From positions 1,977,001-2,041,000 of the forward strand of contig NZ_CP119677.1 in NCBI RefSeq assembly GCF_029318685.1: 64,000 bases of DNA, read 5' to 3'. Under the pieces are notes generated by a model. That model was not told the origin of the DNA, made no database searches, and saw only the letters and a program-made list of their open reading frames with translations. The position numbers and the translations under genes were made by a program. Origin of the DNA: Ruminiclostridium papyrosolvens DSM 2782. GTDB taxonomy: Bacteria > Bacillota > Clostridia > Acetivibrionales > DSM-1351. Shown piece by piece: positions 15,279 to 24,270 of the stretch; position 1 is the first letter of the stretch, and each line of letters begins with the position of its first letter.

Positions 15279-16454
15279 ATGGATATTATGAAAGAGGCTA
15301 ACAATGCTATTAATAAAATGAGTAAAGAGGACTTGAAAGAAAATGTGATGCAACAGTTTAAGGTGCATTTTTTAACTATTGGATTAGGGTTAATGCTCAT
15401 ATCAGATGAAAATGGGAAAAAAGAAATTATTAACAGTACTGCGGATAAGTTTGATGGAGAGCTTAAAGCACTTGGATTTAATCCCCCAGAAAGCATGGTT
15501 GCATGTTTATTAATGGCTGCAATTGCTAGAGCAGGACGAAGAGACAGGGAAAATTTATTTCAGAACGGAGGAATTATAGTGATTGGGAAAAACATAAAAA
15601 AGGCTTTAACTGCAAAAATAGAGGATTGGTTGAAATATGTGGACGATACAGAAATAGTTAAAATCCTTCGTGAAAACATTATTATTACAGGTGGTTGTAT
15701 TGTTTCAATGCTTAATGGAGAAGAAGTTCACGACTATGATGTGTATTTTAGAACAAAAGAAGCATGTCAAAAAGTTGCTGAATACTATGCTAAAAAGTTC
15801 AATGATACGCATTGTAGCGAAGTAAAAATTGAGGATAGAGATGATAGAATACAGTGCTTTATTCGAAGTGAAGGTATTGCAAAGGACGAAGAATTCGAGG
15901 AAGAACAGGAATCAAATGGGATATCTGATGAAACTGAACCTTATGCCGAATCACCAACAATAAATGATGATAAGCCCAAATATAGACCAGTTTTCTTTTC
16001 TACTAATGCTATATCTTTATCAGACAAAATTCAACTAGTAATAAGATTCTACGGTTCGCCGGAAGAAATACATAAAAACTATGATTTTGTTCATTGCACA
16101 TGCTGCTATTCATTTTTTGATAATGAATTAACTCTGCCATCCCGGGCTTTAGAATCAATTATTAATAAAGAACTGTACTATATTGGTTCCAAGTACCCTG
16201 TATGCTCGATTATACGCACAAGAAAATTCATTTCAAGGGGTTGGACTATCAATGCAGGTCAGTATCTAAAAATGTGTTTACAGGTCGGTGAATTAAATCT
16301 GAAAGATTTTAAAACATTCAAAGACCAGTTAGCCGGGGTAGACAGTGCATATTTTTCTCAGGCAATCGCTTGTATGGAAAAAAAGGCAGAGGAAGATTCT
16401 AATTTCAAAATTGATAACACATACCTTTTTGAAGTAATAAATAGGATTTTTTAA
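15279..16454 (+). CDS. Nucleotidyltransferase-fold phage protein
   Basis: A 391-residue protein. ITGGCIVSMLNGEEVHDYDVYF has the GG...DxD pattern of the polymerase-beta nucleotidyltransferase fold. A long acidic linker (about residues 205-230) is followed by a conserved block (YDFVHCTCCYSFF, LPSRALESI, TRKFISRGW) that I associate with phage early proteins of this family. The substrate is unknown. It is first in the recombination block, with the SbcC-like ATPase directly downstream. Confidence 0.6.
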   Translation: MDIMKEANNAINKMSKEDLKENVMQQFKVHFLTIGLGLMLISDENGKKEIINSTADKFDGELKALGFNPPESMVACLLMAAIARAGRRDRENLFQNGGIIVIGKNIKKALTAKIEDWLKYVDDTEIVKILRENIIITGGCIVSMLNGEEVHDYDVYFRTKEACQKVAEYYAKKFNDTHCSEVKIEDRDDRIQCFIRSEGIAKDEEFEEEQESNGISDETEPYAESPTINDDKPKYRPVFFSTNAISLSDKIQLVIRFYGSPEEIHKNYDFVHCTCCYSFFDNELTLPSRALESIINKELYYIGSKYPVCSIIRTRKFISRGWTINAGQYLKMCLQVGELNLKDFKTFKDQLAGVDSAYFSQAIACMEKKAEEDSNFKIDNTYLFEVINRIF

Positions 16455-16582
16455 TTATGATTCTCCATGATACAGAAGGTGCTCCTGTGCCGGTATTGTG
16501 TGTAATGAACTGTAAGAAATATGAGATATGTAGGCTTAAATATAGAGCTAAAACATGTGAATTTGTGAAGGAGGTTCGAACA

Positions 16583-18535
16583 GTGAGGATAACACTCAAG
16601 CAATTGATAATAAAGAACTTTAAAGGTTTAAAAGAGTTCACCCTAAATGTGGACGGCAAAAATGCTGACATTTACGGAAATAACGGTAAGGGAAAGACCA
16701 CAATTAAAGATGCTTTAAACTGGCTGTTATTCGATAAGGATAGCCAGAATAAAAAGGACTTTGCAATCAAGCCACAGGATGAAGCAGGAAATGCAATTCA
16801 CTTTCTGGATACAGAGGTTGAAGCTGTCATGGACTGTGACGGTAAAGAAGTCAAGCTAAAAAAGACATTCCGTGAAAAGTGGGTAAAGAAAAAACGGCAG
16901 GAGTTGCAGGAGTTTTCCGGCCATGAAACTGATTACTGGTGTGATGATGTTCCTTTGAAAAAAGGTGAATATACAGCCAAAATTGACAGTCTGATAAATG
17001 AAAACCTTTTCAAACTGATTACGGACCCATTGTACTTCAATACTCAACTTAAATGGGAGAAAAAAAGAGAAATATTATTTGAGCTTGCCGGAGCCAATAT
17101 TTCGGATGAAGATGTAATTTTCTCAAACCCGGATTTAAAAGACTTATCAGTAATCCTGAATGGGAAATCAATCGAGGACTATAAAAAGATAGTATCTGCA
17201 AGATTAAAAGCCTTCAATGAACAAATGACCAAAATTCCGACCAGAATAGATGAAGTTACAAAAAGTATGCCGGTTGAAGTTGATTTATCCGAAGTCGAAA
17301 AGGATATTCAACAACAACAAATTGCTTTGCAGGCAGTTGAAGCAAAACTAATGAACTTTGATGAAGCAGCTAAGGAATACATAGAGAAGCAGCAGAAATT
17401 GAGCAACCTAAAAATTCAGCTCCAACAGAGGGAAATTGATTTAACAAATGCAGCTAATAAAGCTGCTAATGAAACAATTCTAAAGAAAAACCAACTTCAA
17501 TCAACAATTTCATCGGTGAAATCAGAAATTAAGAATCTTGTATCCGACAATGAAAGATATGGTGTTGAAATTGAGGACTTGGAGAAAAAGAACTCTGAAC
17601 TGAGGAATCAATGGATTGAGGAAAATGCAAAGAAATTTGTTGAGCCTACAGGGTTAACATGTCCTACATGCAGTCAGAATTTACCCGATGATATGGCAGG
17701 AGCTAAGACGGAAGAACTTAGAGTAAAATTTGAAAAACAAAAGTCAGCAACACTTGATTTAATTAACAATTCAGGAGTACCAAATAAAAAGAGAATAGAA
17801 ACTTTGAAAGAACTTATTCAAAAAAATCAGGAAAGCATGGTTGTTAAACAGGGTGGACTTGATAAATTTACAGAAACATTGAATAGCCTTCCTGACGTTC
17901 AAAAGGTAGATGTAGACCTTGATTCTGACGAGGAATATAAGAATATTTCCGAACAGATAAAAACCTTGCAGACAGAATTACAGAAGCCTGCGGAGGACAA
18001 TACCTCTGAATTGAAACAGTCAAAGGCAGTAATAGAAAGTAAAATTGCAATTCTTAATCAACAGCTTGGAAACAAAGACACAATTGATAAGGCGAAAGCT
18101 AGGATTGAAGAGTTAAAGCAGGAGCAAAAGAACACTGCTCAACAGATTGCTGACCTTCAAAAAGACGAATTCCTTATTGAAAAGTTCACAAGGTCAAAAT
18201 GTAATCTCTTGGAGGATTGCATAAACAATAAATTCTCTCTTGTTAAATTCAAGTTGTTTGACACACAAATTAACGGAGCTGTGGTTGAATGTTGCGAAAC
18301 TCTTATTAATACAAACGGCTCTTACGTTGAGTTTAACAGTGCAAACAATGCCGGAAGGATAAATGCAGGACTAGATATTATAAAAGTTCTTAACGGATTC
18401 TACAATGCATCAGCACCGATTTTTATTGATAATGCTGAAAGTGTAGTTGATTTAGCACCTGTAAATGCACAGGTTATAAGGTTGGTTGTTAGTGATACTG
18501 ATAACAATTTAAGAGTAGAAGGGAGGGATATATAA
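16583..18535 (+). CDS. SbcC/Rad50-like AAA ATPase
   Basis: About 650 residues. Walker A is YGNNGKGKTT near the N-terminus; a long coiled coil (about residues 230-550) carries a CPTC zinc-hook-like motif in its middle; the C-terminal IFIDNAE segment is in the Walker B position. Rad50/SbcC-type ATPases work in DNA end processing, often with a nuclease. The GTG at 16583 is chosen because GAAGGAGG lies just upstream. The frame stays open back to an ATG at 16457, adding 42 cysteine-bearing residues; which start is used is uncertain. RecT and SSB are encoded nearby. Confidence 0.85.
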   Translation: MRITLKQLIIKNFKGLKEFTLNVDGKNADIYGNNGKGKTTIKDALNWLLFDKDSQNKKDFAIKPQDEAGNAIHFLDTEVEAVMDCDGKEVKLKKTFREKWVKKKRQELQEFSGHETDYWCDDVPLKKGEYTAKIDSLINENLFKLITDPLYFNTQLKWEKKREILFELAGANISDEDVIFSNPDLKDLSVILNGKSIEDYKKIVSARLKAFNEQMTKIPTRIDEVTKSMPVEVDLSEVEKDIQQQQIALQAVEAKLMNFDEAAKEYIEKQQKLSNLKIQLQQREIDLTNAANKAANETILKKNQLQSTISSVKSEIKNLVSDNERYGVEIEDLEKKNSELRNQWIEENAKKFVEPTGLTCPTCSQNLPDDMAGAKTEELRVKFEKQKSATLDLINNSGVPNKKRIETLKELIQKNQESMVVKQGGLDKFTETLNSLPDVQKVDVDLDSDEEYKNISEQIKTLQTELQKPAEDNTSELKQSKAVIESKIAILNQQLGNKDTIDKAKARIEELKQEQKNTAQQIADLQKDEFLIEKFTRSKCNLLEDCINNKFSLVKFKLFDTQINGAVVECCETLINTNGSYVEFNSANNAGRINAGLDIIKVLNGFYNASAPIFIDNAESVVDLAPVNAQVIRLVVSDTDNNLRVEGRDI

Positions 18536-18537
18536 CA

Positions 18538-18930
18538 ATGGACGGATTAAATATTTTAAACCTTGCAAAAGGTGCATTGGTAGAACAAGCAGATATTGAG
18601 ATTCAAAAAGTACTCGAGAATATTGCAGACCCAAATACTGATGATAAAAAGGCTAGAAAGTTAACCATAACGATGACTTTCAAGCCACTTGACAGGGAAT
18701 CCGCAGCAATTGAAGTTGTAACGAAGTCTACAGTCGCACCTTATAAGCCTGTTACAACTCAGGTGTTCATTGGCAGGGATGATGATAGTGGAGTGGTAAC
18801 TGCTAAGGAATACATTAAAGGTCAGGTGAAAGGCCAAATGAGAGTTGTTGACGAGGACACCGGGGAAATTCTCGAAGATAATGCCGAGAAGCAAAGTTCA
18901 GGTAAGAAAATCTTAAACATAAATAGATAA
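18538..18930 (+). CDS. Conserved phage protein of the recombination block
   Basis: A 130-residue protein starting two bases after the ATPase stop. It has an N-terminal helix (VEQADIEIQKVLENIADP), a beta-rich middle (KLTITMTFKPLDRE) and a charged tail. Proteins of this form accompany RecT/ATPase genes in Firmicutes phages. No catalytic motif, function unknown. Confidence 0.7.
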   Translation: MDGLNILNLAKGALVEQADIEIQKVLENIADPNTDDKKARKLTITMTFKPLDRESAAIEVVTKSTVAPYKPVTTQVFIGRDDDSGVVTAKEYIKGQVKGQMRVVDEDTGEILEDNAEKQSSGKKILNINR

Positions 18931-18947
18931 TGATGGAGGTATGAAAA

Positions 18948-19661
18948 ATGATTAAGGCAGCATTACAGTATTTGATGAGTTTGAAAGACACTAAGGTTAT
19001 GGAAGTAAACGGGGAATCGTATTCTACGGAAGAACTTCACCGTATCGGTAAGGTGTATGACCCAACACCGATTGTAAGTCCAGTCAGAATTTCTACTCTT
19101 ACCGGGCTAGTTGATTACATAAAGGAAAATGTTGATAAGCTCACCGGGCCACTCGTTGTACATGTAAACTCACCAATAAGTGTAAGTGTATATTCCGAAC
19201 TCAGGGACGATGCACGTAGGCATCAATATATTGAGTGCGAAGCGTGGACACCAAGGATTCGTTATGGGGAATTTATGGACGTTGAAAATTTCAATATTAT
19301 GTTACAGTCTTGCTTTTTGGAAAACCCGGACCGTGCAGCTATATTAAAGGTTGCCGGAAATATTGTTGAGGAAAACAATGTAACCACTAAGGACGATGGA
19401 GTATCACAAAAAGTTGTTGCAAAAGCTGGTATAGCAAGAGTTGAAGAAGTTGAAGTTCCTAACCCTGTTACCCTCTGCCCATTCAGGACTTTTGCAGAGG
19501 TTGAACAACCCGAAAGTAATTTTATATTCCGTATACAGGCAGGCCCCAGAGCTGCAATATTTGAAGCAGACGGCGGTATTTGGAGATTGTATGCAATGCA
19601 GAATGTAAAGGCCTATTTGAATGAAAAGCTTGAGGAATGCAACGTAAAGATTATTTCTTAA
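18948..19661 (+). CDS. DUF2303/YfdQ-like protein
   Basis: A 237-residue protein, GGAGGT upstream. The start (ALQYLMSLKDTKVMEVNGES) and the segment TLTGLVDYIKENVDKLTGPL resemble the DUF2303/YfdQ family found next to phage recombination genes; biochemical role unknown. A short hairpin (GGGGAG/CTCCCC, 19667-19683) follows and may attenuate downstream transcription. Confidence 0.65.
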   Translation: MIKAALQYLMSLKDTKVMEVNGESYSTEELHRIGKVYDPTPIVSPVRISTLTGLVDYIKENVDKLTGPLVVHVNSPISVSVYSELRDDARRHQYIECEAWTPRIRYGEFMDVENFNIMLQSCFLENPDRAAILKVAGNIVEENNVTTKDDGVSQKVVAKAGIARVEEVEVPNPVTLCPFRTFAEVEQPESNFIFRIQAGPRAAIFEADGGIWRLYAMQNVKAYLNEKLEECNVKIIS

Positions 19662-19718
19662 AGGGATGGGGAGTATATCTCCCCCTTAACCCTTCTTATT
19701 GAAAGAGAGGTTATATAA

Positions 19719-19958
19719 ATGTCGCAGGTTAAGAAAATAGTAAACTACTATGTTGTATTACCAAAAGATATATTTGTTTTTTTGGTAAGTAATAATGCAA
19801 ACGGACTGGAATTTACAAAATTTAGTGAGAACGCTACATGTTTTTCTAAAGATGAAGCTTTTAAAATTGCTAGTGATTACGGACTCGCTGTTCTCGAAAG
19901 AACTGTAACTACAACAATAGAAACATGGGATAACGTAATAAAAGTGGAGGATAAATAA
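19719..19958 (+). CDS. Hypothetical protein
   Basis: A 79-residue protein with AGAGAGG upstream and a mixed alpha/beta composition (KKIVNYYVVLPKDIFVFLVS). It is coupled to the next gene, whose ATG abuts its stop. Not recognised. Confidence 0.65.
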   Translation: MSQVKKIVNYYVVLPKDIFVFLVSNNANGLEFTKFSENATCFSKDEAFKIASDYGLAVLERTVTTTIETWDNVIKVEDK

Positions 19959-20186
19959 ATGGATAAGGAAACATTAAGGCCTGTAATAGTTGATATTCCT
20001 GATTGGTCAGGTTATACGCAAAAAGGTATTAACACAGGTATTCAAGAGGGATATTTTCATGGATTCTCTGAGGAAGGTACTAGAGAAGATGGCTTAAACA
20101 GTATTGCCATAGTCGAATTGAGAAATGGCAATATTGTAACGGTAATCTCTGAAAGAATAAAATTTGCAGACAGGAAGGATACGTAA
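19959..20186 (+). CDS. Hypothetical protein
   Basis: A 75-residue protein (RPVIVDIPDWSGYTQKGINT) read directly after the previous stop, with the RecT start directly after its own stop. The tight packing suggests a shared transcript with RecT. Not recognised. Confidence 0.65.
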   Translation: MDKETLRPVIVDIPDWSGYTQKGINTGIQEGYFHGFSEEGTREDGLNSIAIVELRNGNIVTVISERIKFADRKDT

Positions 20187-21224
20187 ATGACAGAACAAAA
20201 CGCAACAACGGCGGTTACAAAAGCTGCACCAAAGAAGTTGAATGCAAGTGAAAGATTTACGGCAATGGTTATGAAAGAGTTTTCAAGTGGTGTCGGTGAA
20301 ATACAACTTACAGACTTCCAGAAAAGGTTAGCTCGGAACTATTTTATTGTGCTTGATGCAACTTTAAAAACAGCTGAGGCAAAGAGAATAGTAAAAAATG
20401 AAAAGACTACAAATGAGAAGTATAAAGAAACATTGTCTTTTTCATGGGAAAACATCAATATGGAAATCTTAGCAAGGAATGTTGTCTCATATGCACGAAT
20501 AGGTCTTGACCCTGCTCAAAAGAATCATATCAATATGATTCCCTACAAGAACAATACTACAAAAAAATATGATATCGGTTTTATTGAAGGATACCGAGGG
20601 CTTGAATTGAAGGGTAAAAAGTACGGCCTTGATATTCCTGACAGTGTAATTGTTGAACTTGTTTTTTCAAAAGATGTTTTTAAACCCATCAAAAAGAGTG
20701 CTTCAAATAAAATTGAAAGTTACGAATTTGAAATTACAAGTCCTTTTGACCGCGGGGAAATAGTCGGTGGTTTTTACTATCATATTTTTTCAGGAAATCC
20801 CGAACATAACAAACTTGTTATATTTAATTTACATGATATTGAAAAAAGAAAGCCTCAATATGCAAGCGTTGAGTTCTGGGGCGGTGAAAAGGATAAATGG
20901 GAAAACGGTAAGAAGGTCGGCACAGAGAAAGTCGAAGGTTGGTATGAACAGATGTGCCACAAAACGATTTCAAGAGCTGCCTACTCTGATATTACAATTG
21001 ACAGCCAAAAAATTGATGATGATTACATGAGATTGAAGCAAAATGAAATTGCCTTTGCTGAAGCTGAACTTGCAGAGGAAGTTGACAAAGAAATGTGTTC
21101 TGAAACAATTGACGTTTCCGGTGCTGTAGATGTTGAATCTCAACCAGTTAATGATTCAGGACCCGAACCAGAACTACAATCAGAGAATACACAAGACGGC
21201 TCACAGAATGGACCCAAATTTTAA
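20187..21224 (+). CDS. recT: RecT-family single-strand annealing protein
   Basis: A 345-residue protein. SFSWENINMEILARNVVSYA, LDPAQKNHINMIPYKNN and DIGFIEGYRGLELKGKKYGL are the conserved RecT blocks; the last ~45 residues are acidic and disordered. RecT anneals complementary single strands in phage recombination together with an exonuclease. No YqaJ-type exonuclease is visible; an MBL-fold protein follows and an SbcC-like ATPase precedes. Confidence 0.9.
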   Translation: MTEQNATTAVTKAAPKKLNASERFTAMVMKEFSSGVGEIQLTDFQKRLARNYFIVLDATLKTAEAKRIVKNEKTTNEKYKETLSFSWENINMEILARNVVSYARIGLDPAQKNHINMIPYKNNTTKKYDIGFIEGYRGLELKGKKYGLDIPDSVIVELVFSKDVFKPIKKSASNKIESYEFEITSPFDRGEIVGGFYYHIFSGNPEHNKLVIFNLHDIEKRKPQYASVEFWGGEKDKWENGKKVGTEKVEGWYEQMCHKTISRAAYSDITIDSQKIDDDYMRLKQNEIAFAEAELAEEVDKEMCSETIDVSGAVDVESQPVNDSGPEPELQSENTQDGSQNGPKF

Positions 21225-21259
21225 CTGAGGGGTGAAAACCCCCTCCCCGTGGAGGGATT

Positions 21260-21406
21260 ATGGATGTTTTATTAAATCTAATTGGAGTCGTTATATTCTT
21301 TGCAATACTTACTGTTGGTGTCGTAATTGCAGCTATTATTGCAGCAAATAAAACAAATAAGATTACGGAGGATTCAGACGATGAAAATAAAAGTAGTTGG
21401 AAGTAG
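21260..21406 (+). CDS. Small membrane protein
   Basis: A 48-residue protein with GGAGGG upstream; one span (LIGVVIFFAILTVGVVIAAIIAA) and a charged tail. Its end overlaps the start of the MBL gene by 26 bases in another frame. Not recognised. Confidence 0.55.
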   Translation: MDVLLNLIGVVIFFAILTVGVVIAAIIAANKTNKITEDSDDENKSSWK

Positions 21407-22106
21407 TTCTTCTGGCAACTGCTATATATTACAATCCCCAACTGGAAAGTTAATTTTTGACTGTGGAATGCCATGGAAGGACACGTTAAAAGCCTTAAAT
21501 TTTGATTTAAGTAATGTGGTGGGGTGTTTAGTAACCCATTGTCATAAAGACCACTCAAAAGCTATTTTGGACGTTCTGAACAATGGCATAACAGTTTTAA
21601 CGGATAAAAATACCGCTTCAATCACTGGGACACAGTACAGCCTTATAGGAGTAGAACATAATAGTCAACATGTAATGGGTGATTTTCTGGTAATTCCATT
21701 TAATATTGAACATGATGTGCCTAGTCTTGGATACATAATCAAGTATATTCCTACCGGGGAAACAATTCTCTTTGCTACTGATACATACATGATTCGATAC
21801 AACTTCAAGGGACTTAATTATATTTTGCTAGAGACAAATTACTGCAAAGATACCTTGGATAAAAATGTAGCTGACGGATTTATTGATGTATCAATGAAAA
21901 AGAGGCTTCTAAAATCTCATTTCAGCCTTGAAAACGTAAAAATATTTCTGGATAGAACAGATTTAAGCAAAGTACAAAAGATTGTCTTATTACACCTTTC
22001 AGACCGTAACAGCGATTCTGACAGGATTTTGAGAGAGGTTAGCAAATATGCTGACACTGTAATTGCAGAGCCGGGTATGGAGATTATTTTGGGGTGTGAG
22101 TGGTAA
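21381..22106 (+). CDS. MBL-fold metallohydrolase
   Basis: A 241-residue metallo-beta-lactamase-fold protein. The zinc motif is THCHKDHSKA (HxHxDH); further metal ligands are the histidine in NIEHDVPS, the aspartate in FATDTY and a late histidine in LLHLSDRNSDSD. It resembles YycJ-type enzymes, a branch that includes nucleases. The start has CGGAGG upstream; the longer frame from 21327 lacks one. Next to recT and without another exonuclease nearby, it is a candidate end-processing nuclease for the recombinase. That pairing is inferred. Confidence 0.85.
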   Translation: MKIKVVGSSSSGNCYILQSPTGKLIFDCGMPWKDTLKALNFDLSNVVGCLVTHCHKDHSKAILDVLNNGITVLTDKNTASITGTQYSLIGVEHNSQHVMGDFLVIPFNIEHDVPSLGYIIKYIPTGETILFATDTYMIRYNFKGLNYILLETNYCKDTLDKNVADGFIDVSMKKRLLKSHFSLENVKIFLDRTDLSKVQKIVLLHLSDRNSDSDRILREVSKYADTVIAEPGMEIILGCEW

Positions 22107-22157
22107 AGGAGAAATGACGGTGGTTGATGTAATCGGTTATGGAGGTTGATAGGGAAT

Positions 22158-22469
22158 ATGCCAATAGAATATAAAGTTTATGGTTGTAAGTTCAAATGTG
22201 GATATAGACACAAAAGCAATATTAAAGATATAGAAGAACATGAAAAAATATGTTGGTACAATCCAGACAATAAAACTTGTATAACTTGTGCACATGGAAG
22301 TATTGTCCATGATTATTGCGACCATCCGGAATTACCGGGAGGAGATACAGAACATTGGTTGTACAGAGAATGTAAGATAAATTCAGAATTAGAGTTTGAG
22401 AATAATATCTATAAGCAACCTATAAAACCTAAAGTGAATTGCAAAAATTGGGAACCAAAGGAGGAATGA
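22158..22469 (+). CDS. Cysteine/histidine-rich protein
   Basis: A 103-residue protein with ten cysteines and several histidines in zinc-like spacing (GCKFKCGYRH, CITCAHGS, HDYCDHPE). The ATG at 22158 follows GGAGG at 12 bases; a TTG at 22146 overlaps that site. Probably a metal-binding small phage protein; function unknown. Confidence 0.6.
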   Translation: MPIEYKVYGCKFKCGYRHKSNIKDIEEHEKICWYNPDNKTCITCAHGSIVHDYCDHPELPGGDTEHWLYRECKINSELEFENNIYKQPIKPKVNCKNWEPKEE

Positions 22470-22472
22470 CGT

Positions 22473-22757
22473 ATTAAAATATCATTTAAATTATTTTTAT
22501 GGAGAGTTTCCATAAGTACAAAAAAATTGGATGAAGATGAAAAGATAAAATACCTTGCAAATGAATTGGTAAAGTCGATTCAAGCCAGTGGAAGAATAGT
22601 ATCACTCCAAAATGTGGGAGAAGGTTTTGGCAGAATCGATATAAATTTATTCAATATAGGTACGAAAAAGGAAGAATTATGTGTTGAAAACATACTTAAC
22701 AAATGGTCAATTTCAACCAAACCTACTTTTGGAAAACTGGAGGTACGTAATGAATAA
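22473..22757 (+). CDS. Hypothetical protein, start uncertain
   Basis: The open frame runs from 22470 to 22757. The only good ribosome binding site (AAAGGAGG, 22457-22464) points to an ATT codon at 22473, giving 94 residues; the first common start is a TTG at 22527 with nothing upstream, giving 76. The product is acidic (DEDEKIKYLANELVKSI) and overlaps the ssb start by eight bases. Not recognised. Confidence 0.5.
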   Translation: MKISFKLFLWRVSISTKKLDEDEKIKYLANELVKSIQASGRIVSLQNVGEGFGRIDINLFNIGTKKEELCVENILNKWSISTKPTFGKLEVRNE

Positions 22758-23190
22758 ATCAATACTTATGGGCCGATTGACTAAAGACACCGACCTGAGA
22801 TACACCAGTGGAAACAATACAGCGGTTGCGAGCTTTACTCTTGCCGTAAACAGGCGTTTTGCAAAAGAAGGGCAGCCACAGGCAGATTTTATTAATGTAG
22901 TTGCATGGGGGAAAACTGCCGAATTTGTAGGCAAATACTTCACAAAAGGACTACAGGTTGTTGTGGTTGGTAGGATTCAGACCAGAACATGGGACGATAA
23001 TGAGGGTAAAAAACATTATGTTACAGAGGTTGTTGCAGAGGAAACTTATTTTGCAGACAGCAAGAGAACAGCTCCAATTGCTAATAAGCCGGATAGTTCA
23101 GAACCTACTGTAAGTGAATCCGGGGACGGCTTCTATCCTCCTATGGAAGATGATGATTTGCCTTTTAACGGAGGGTTAGACTTCCCGTAA
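22750..23190 (+). CDS. ssb: Single-stranded DNA-binding protein
   Basis: A 146-residue OB-fold SSB: NKSILMGRLTKDTDLRYT, FTLAVNRRF, DFINVVAWGKTAEFV and VVVVGRIQTRTW are the family blocks. The disordered tail ends with an acidic stretch (MEDDDLPF) that recruits replication and repair partners. The ATG at 22750 has CTGGAGG upstream. It protects phage ssDNA during replication and RecT annealing. Confidence 0.95.
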   Translation: MNKSILMGRLTKDTDLRYTSGNNTAVASFTLAVNRRFAKEGQPQADFINVVAWGKTAEFVGKYFTKGLQVVVVGRIQTRTWDDNEGKKHYVTEVVAEETYFADSKRTAPIANKPDSSEPTVSESGDGFYPPMEDDDLPFNGGLDFP

Positions 23191-23275
23191 ATAAAAAGTT
23201 AACATAAATCTTTTTGACCGCCAAACATTATTTATAGTAGTAGGATTAATAGCAATAGGAAGGAGGAATACGACT

Positions 23276-23440
23276 ATGAATTTAAAGGAACTCAGAAATA
23301 AAAAGGGACTTACACAGATTGAGGTAGCGGTAAAAGTTGGTGTTTCTGTTTCAGCATATATTTTGTGGGAAAAAGGCGGTTGCTCTCCATCTCCTGAAAA
23401 TCTGGAGAAGTTGAAGGCAGTTTTAGGGGTTGAGGGGTGA
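23276..23440 (+). CDS. Small HTH_XRE regulator
   Basis: A 54-residue protein that is little more than one XRE helix-turn-helix (LKELRNKKGLTQIEVAVKVG, then VSVSAYILWEKG). The SD is AGGAGGAA. The usual acidic start of the recognition loop is replaced by an unusual GGCSPSPENL segment. It probably regulates the replication operon that follows. Confidence 0.75.
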   Translation: MNLKELRNKKGLTQIEVAVKVGVSVSAYILWEKGGCSPSPENLEKLKAVLGVEG

Positions 23441-23445
23441 GATGA

Positions 23446-24270
23446 TTGATTCAACCCGTTGGATATTTTAAAACTTGGCGAGAGTTATTTACCAAACCTA
23501 TATGGCTGAAAAGTACACCTGAACAAAAAGCTATATTAGTTACTTTATTAGCAATGGCAAATTTTAAGCCAAAACAATGGGAATGGGAGGGTAGAAAGTT
23601 TGAAGTAAGTATAGGTCAATTTGTTACAAGTGCAAATTCAATTATTGATTGTTGTGGTGTTGGAATCACACGACAGAATGTAAGAACTGCTCTAGAAAGA
23701 TTTAGAAAACTTGATTTTTTAACCTACAAAACAACCAAGACAGGAATCCTTGTAACCATTATAAATTGGGAGTTATACCAAAGTGATAATGAAGAAGCTA
23801 ACCAACCAATTAACCAAGACCTAACCAACAGCCAACCAAGACCTAACCAAGACCTAACCACTAGAGAAGAAAGAAAGAAAGATAAGAAGGTAAAGAAGGT
23901 AAATAATAATATACCTTTCCAGTCTATTATTGATTACCTCAATCAAAAAGCAAATAAGAATTATAAACATACTTCAGCCAAAACACAAACCCTTATATCA
24001 GCTCGGTGGAATGAAGGATTTACGGTACAAGACTTTTATACAGTAATAGATAACAAAGTAGACACATGGCTTAATGACCCCGTGATGAATAAGTATCTTA
24101 GACCGGAAACTCTATTTGGTACAAAGTTTGAAGGGTACTTGAATGAGAAAGGGAGTAAGAATGGATCCAATAGCGGAAATAATCAACAAAATACAGAAGG
24201 GGAGTATGACTTTGCTAAAGTCATGTTTAACGGAGACACAAGTGCAGCAGACGAAGAAGTCGACTTTTGA
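23446..24270 (+). CDS. Phage replisome organizer (replication initiation protein)
   Basis: A 274-residue protein with a TTG start. The N-terminal ~110 residues form the winged-helix of phage replisome organizers (GYFKTWRELFTKPIWLKSTP, GQFVTSANSIIDCCG, RQNVRTALERFRKL); a polar linker rich in N, Q and K follows; the C-terminus (FQSIIDYLNQKANKNYKHTS, then a LRPETLFG segment) is the conserved phage C-terminal domain. Such proteins bind the origin and load the helicase with a DnaC/DnaI-type partner, encoded next. The origin usually lies in the linker-coding region, rich here in AACCAA repeats (23803-23860). Confidence 0.85.
   Translation: MIQPVGYFKTWRELFTKPIWLKSTPEQKAILVTLLAMANFKPKQWEWEGRKFEVSIGQFVTSANSIIDCCGVGITRQNVRTALERFRKLDFLTYKTTKTGILVTIINWELYQSDNEEANQPINQDLTNSQPRPNQDLTTREERKKDKKVKKVNNNIPFQSIIDYLNQKANKNYKHTSAKTQTLISARWNEGFTVQDFYTVIDNKVDTWLNDPVMNKYLRPETLFGTKFEGYLNEKGSKNGSNSGNNQQNTEGEYDFAKVMFNGDTSAADEEVDF

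Noticed and set aside
22116-22151. An 11-residue ORF with a ribosome binding site
   Set aside because: It is too short to support as a gene. It may be a leader or remnant before the cysteine-rich protein.
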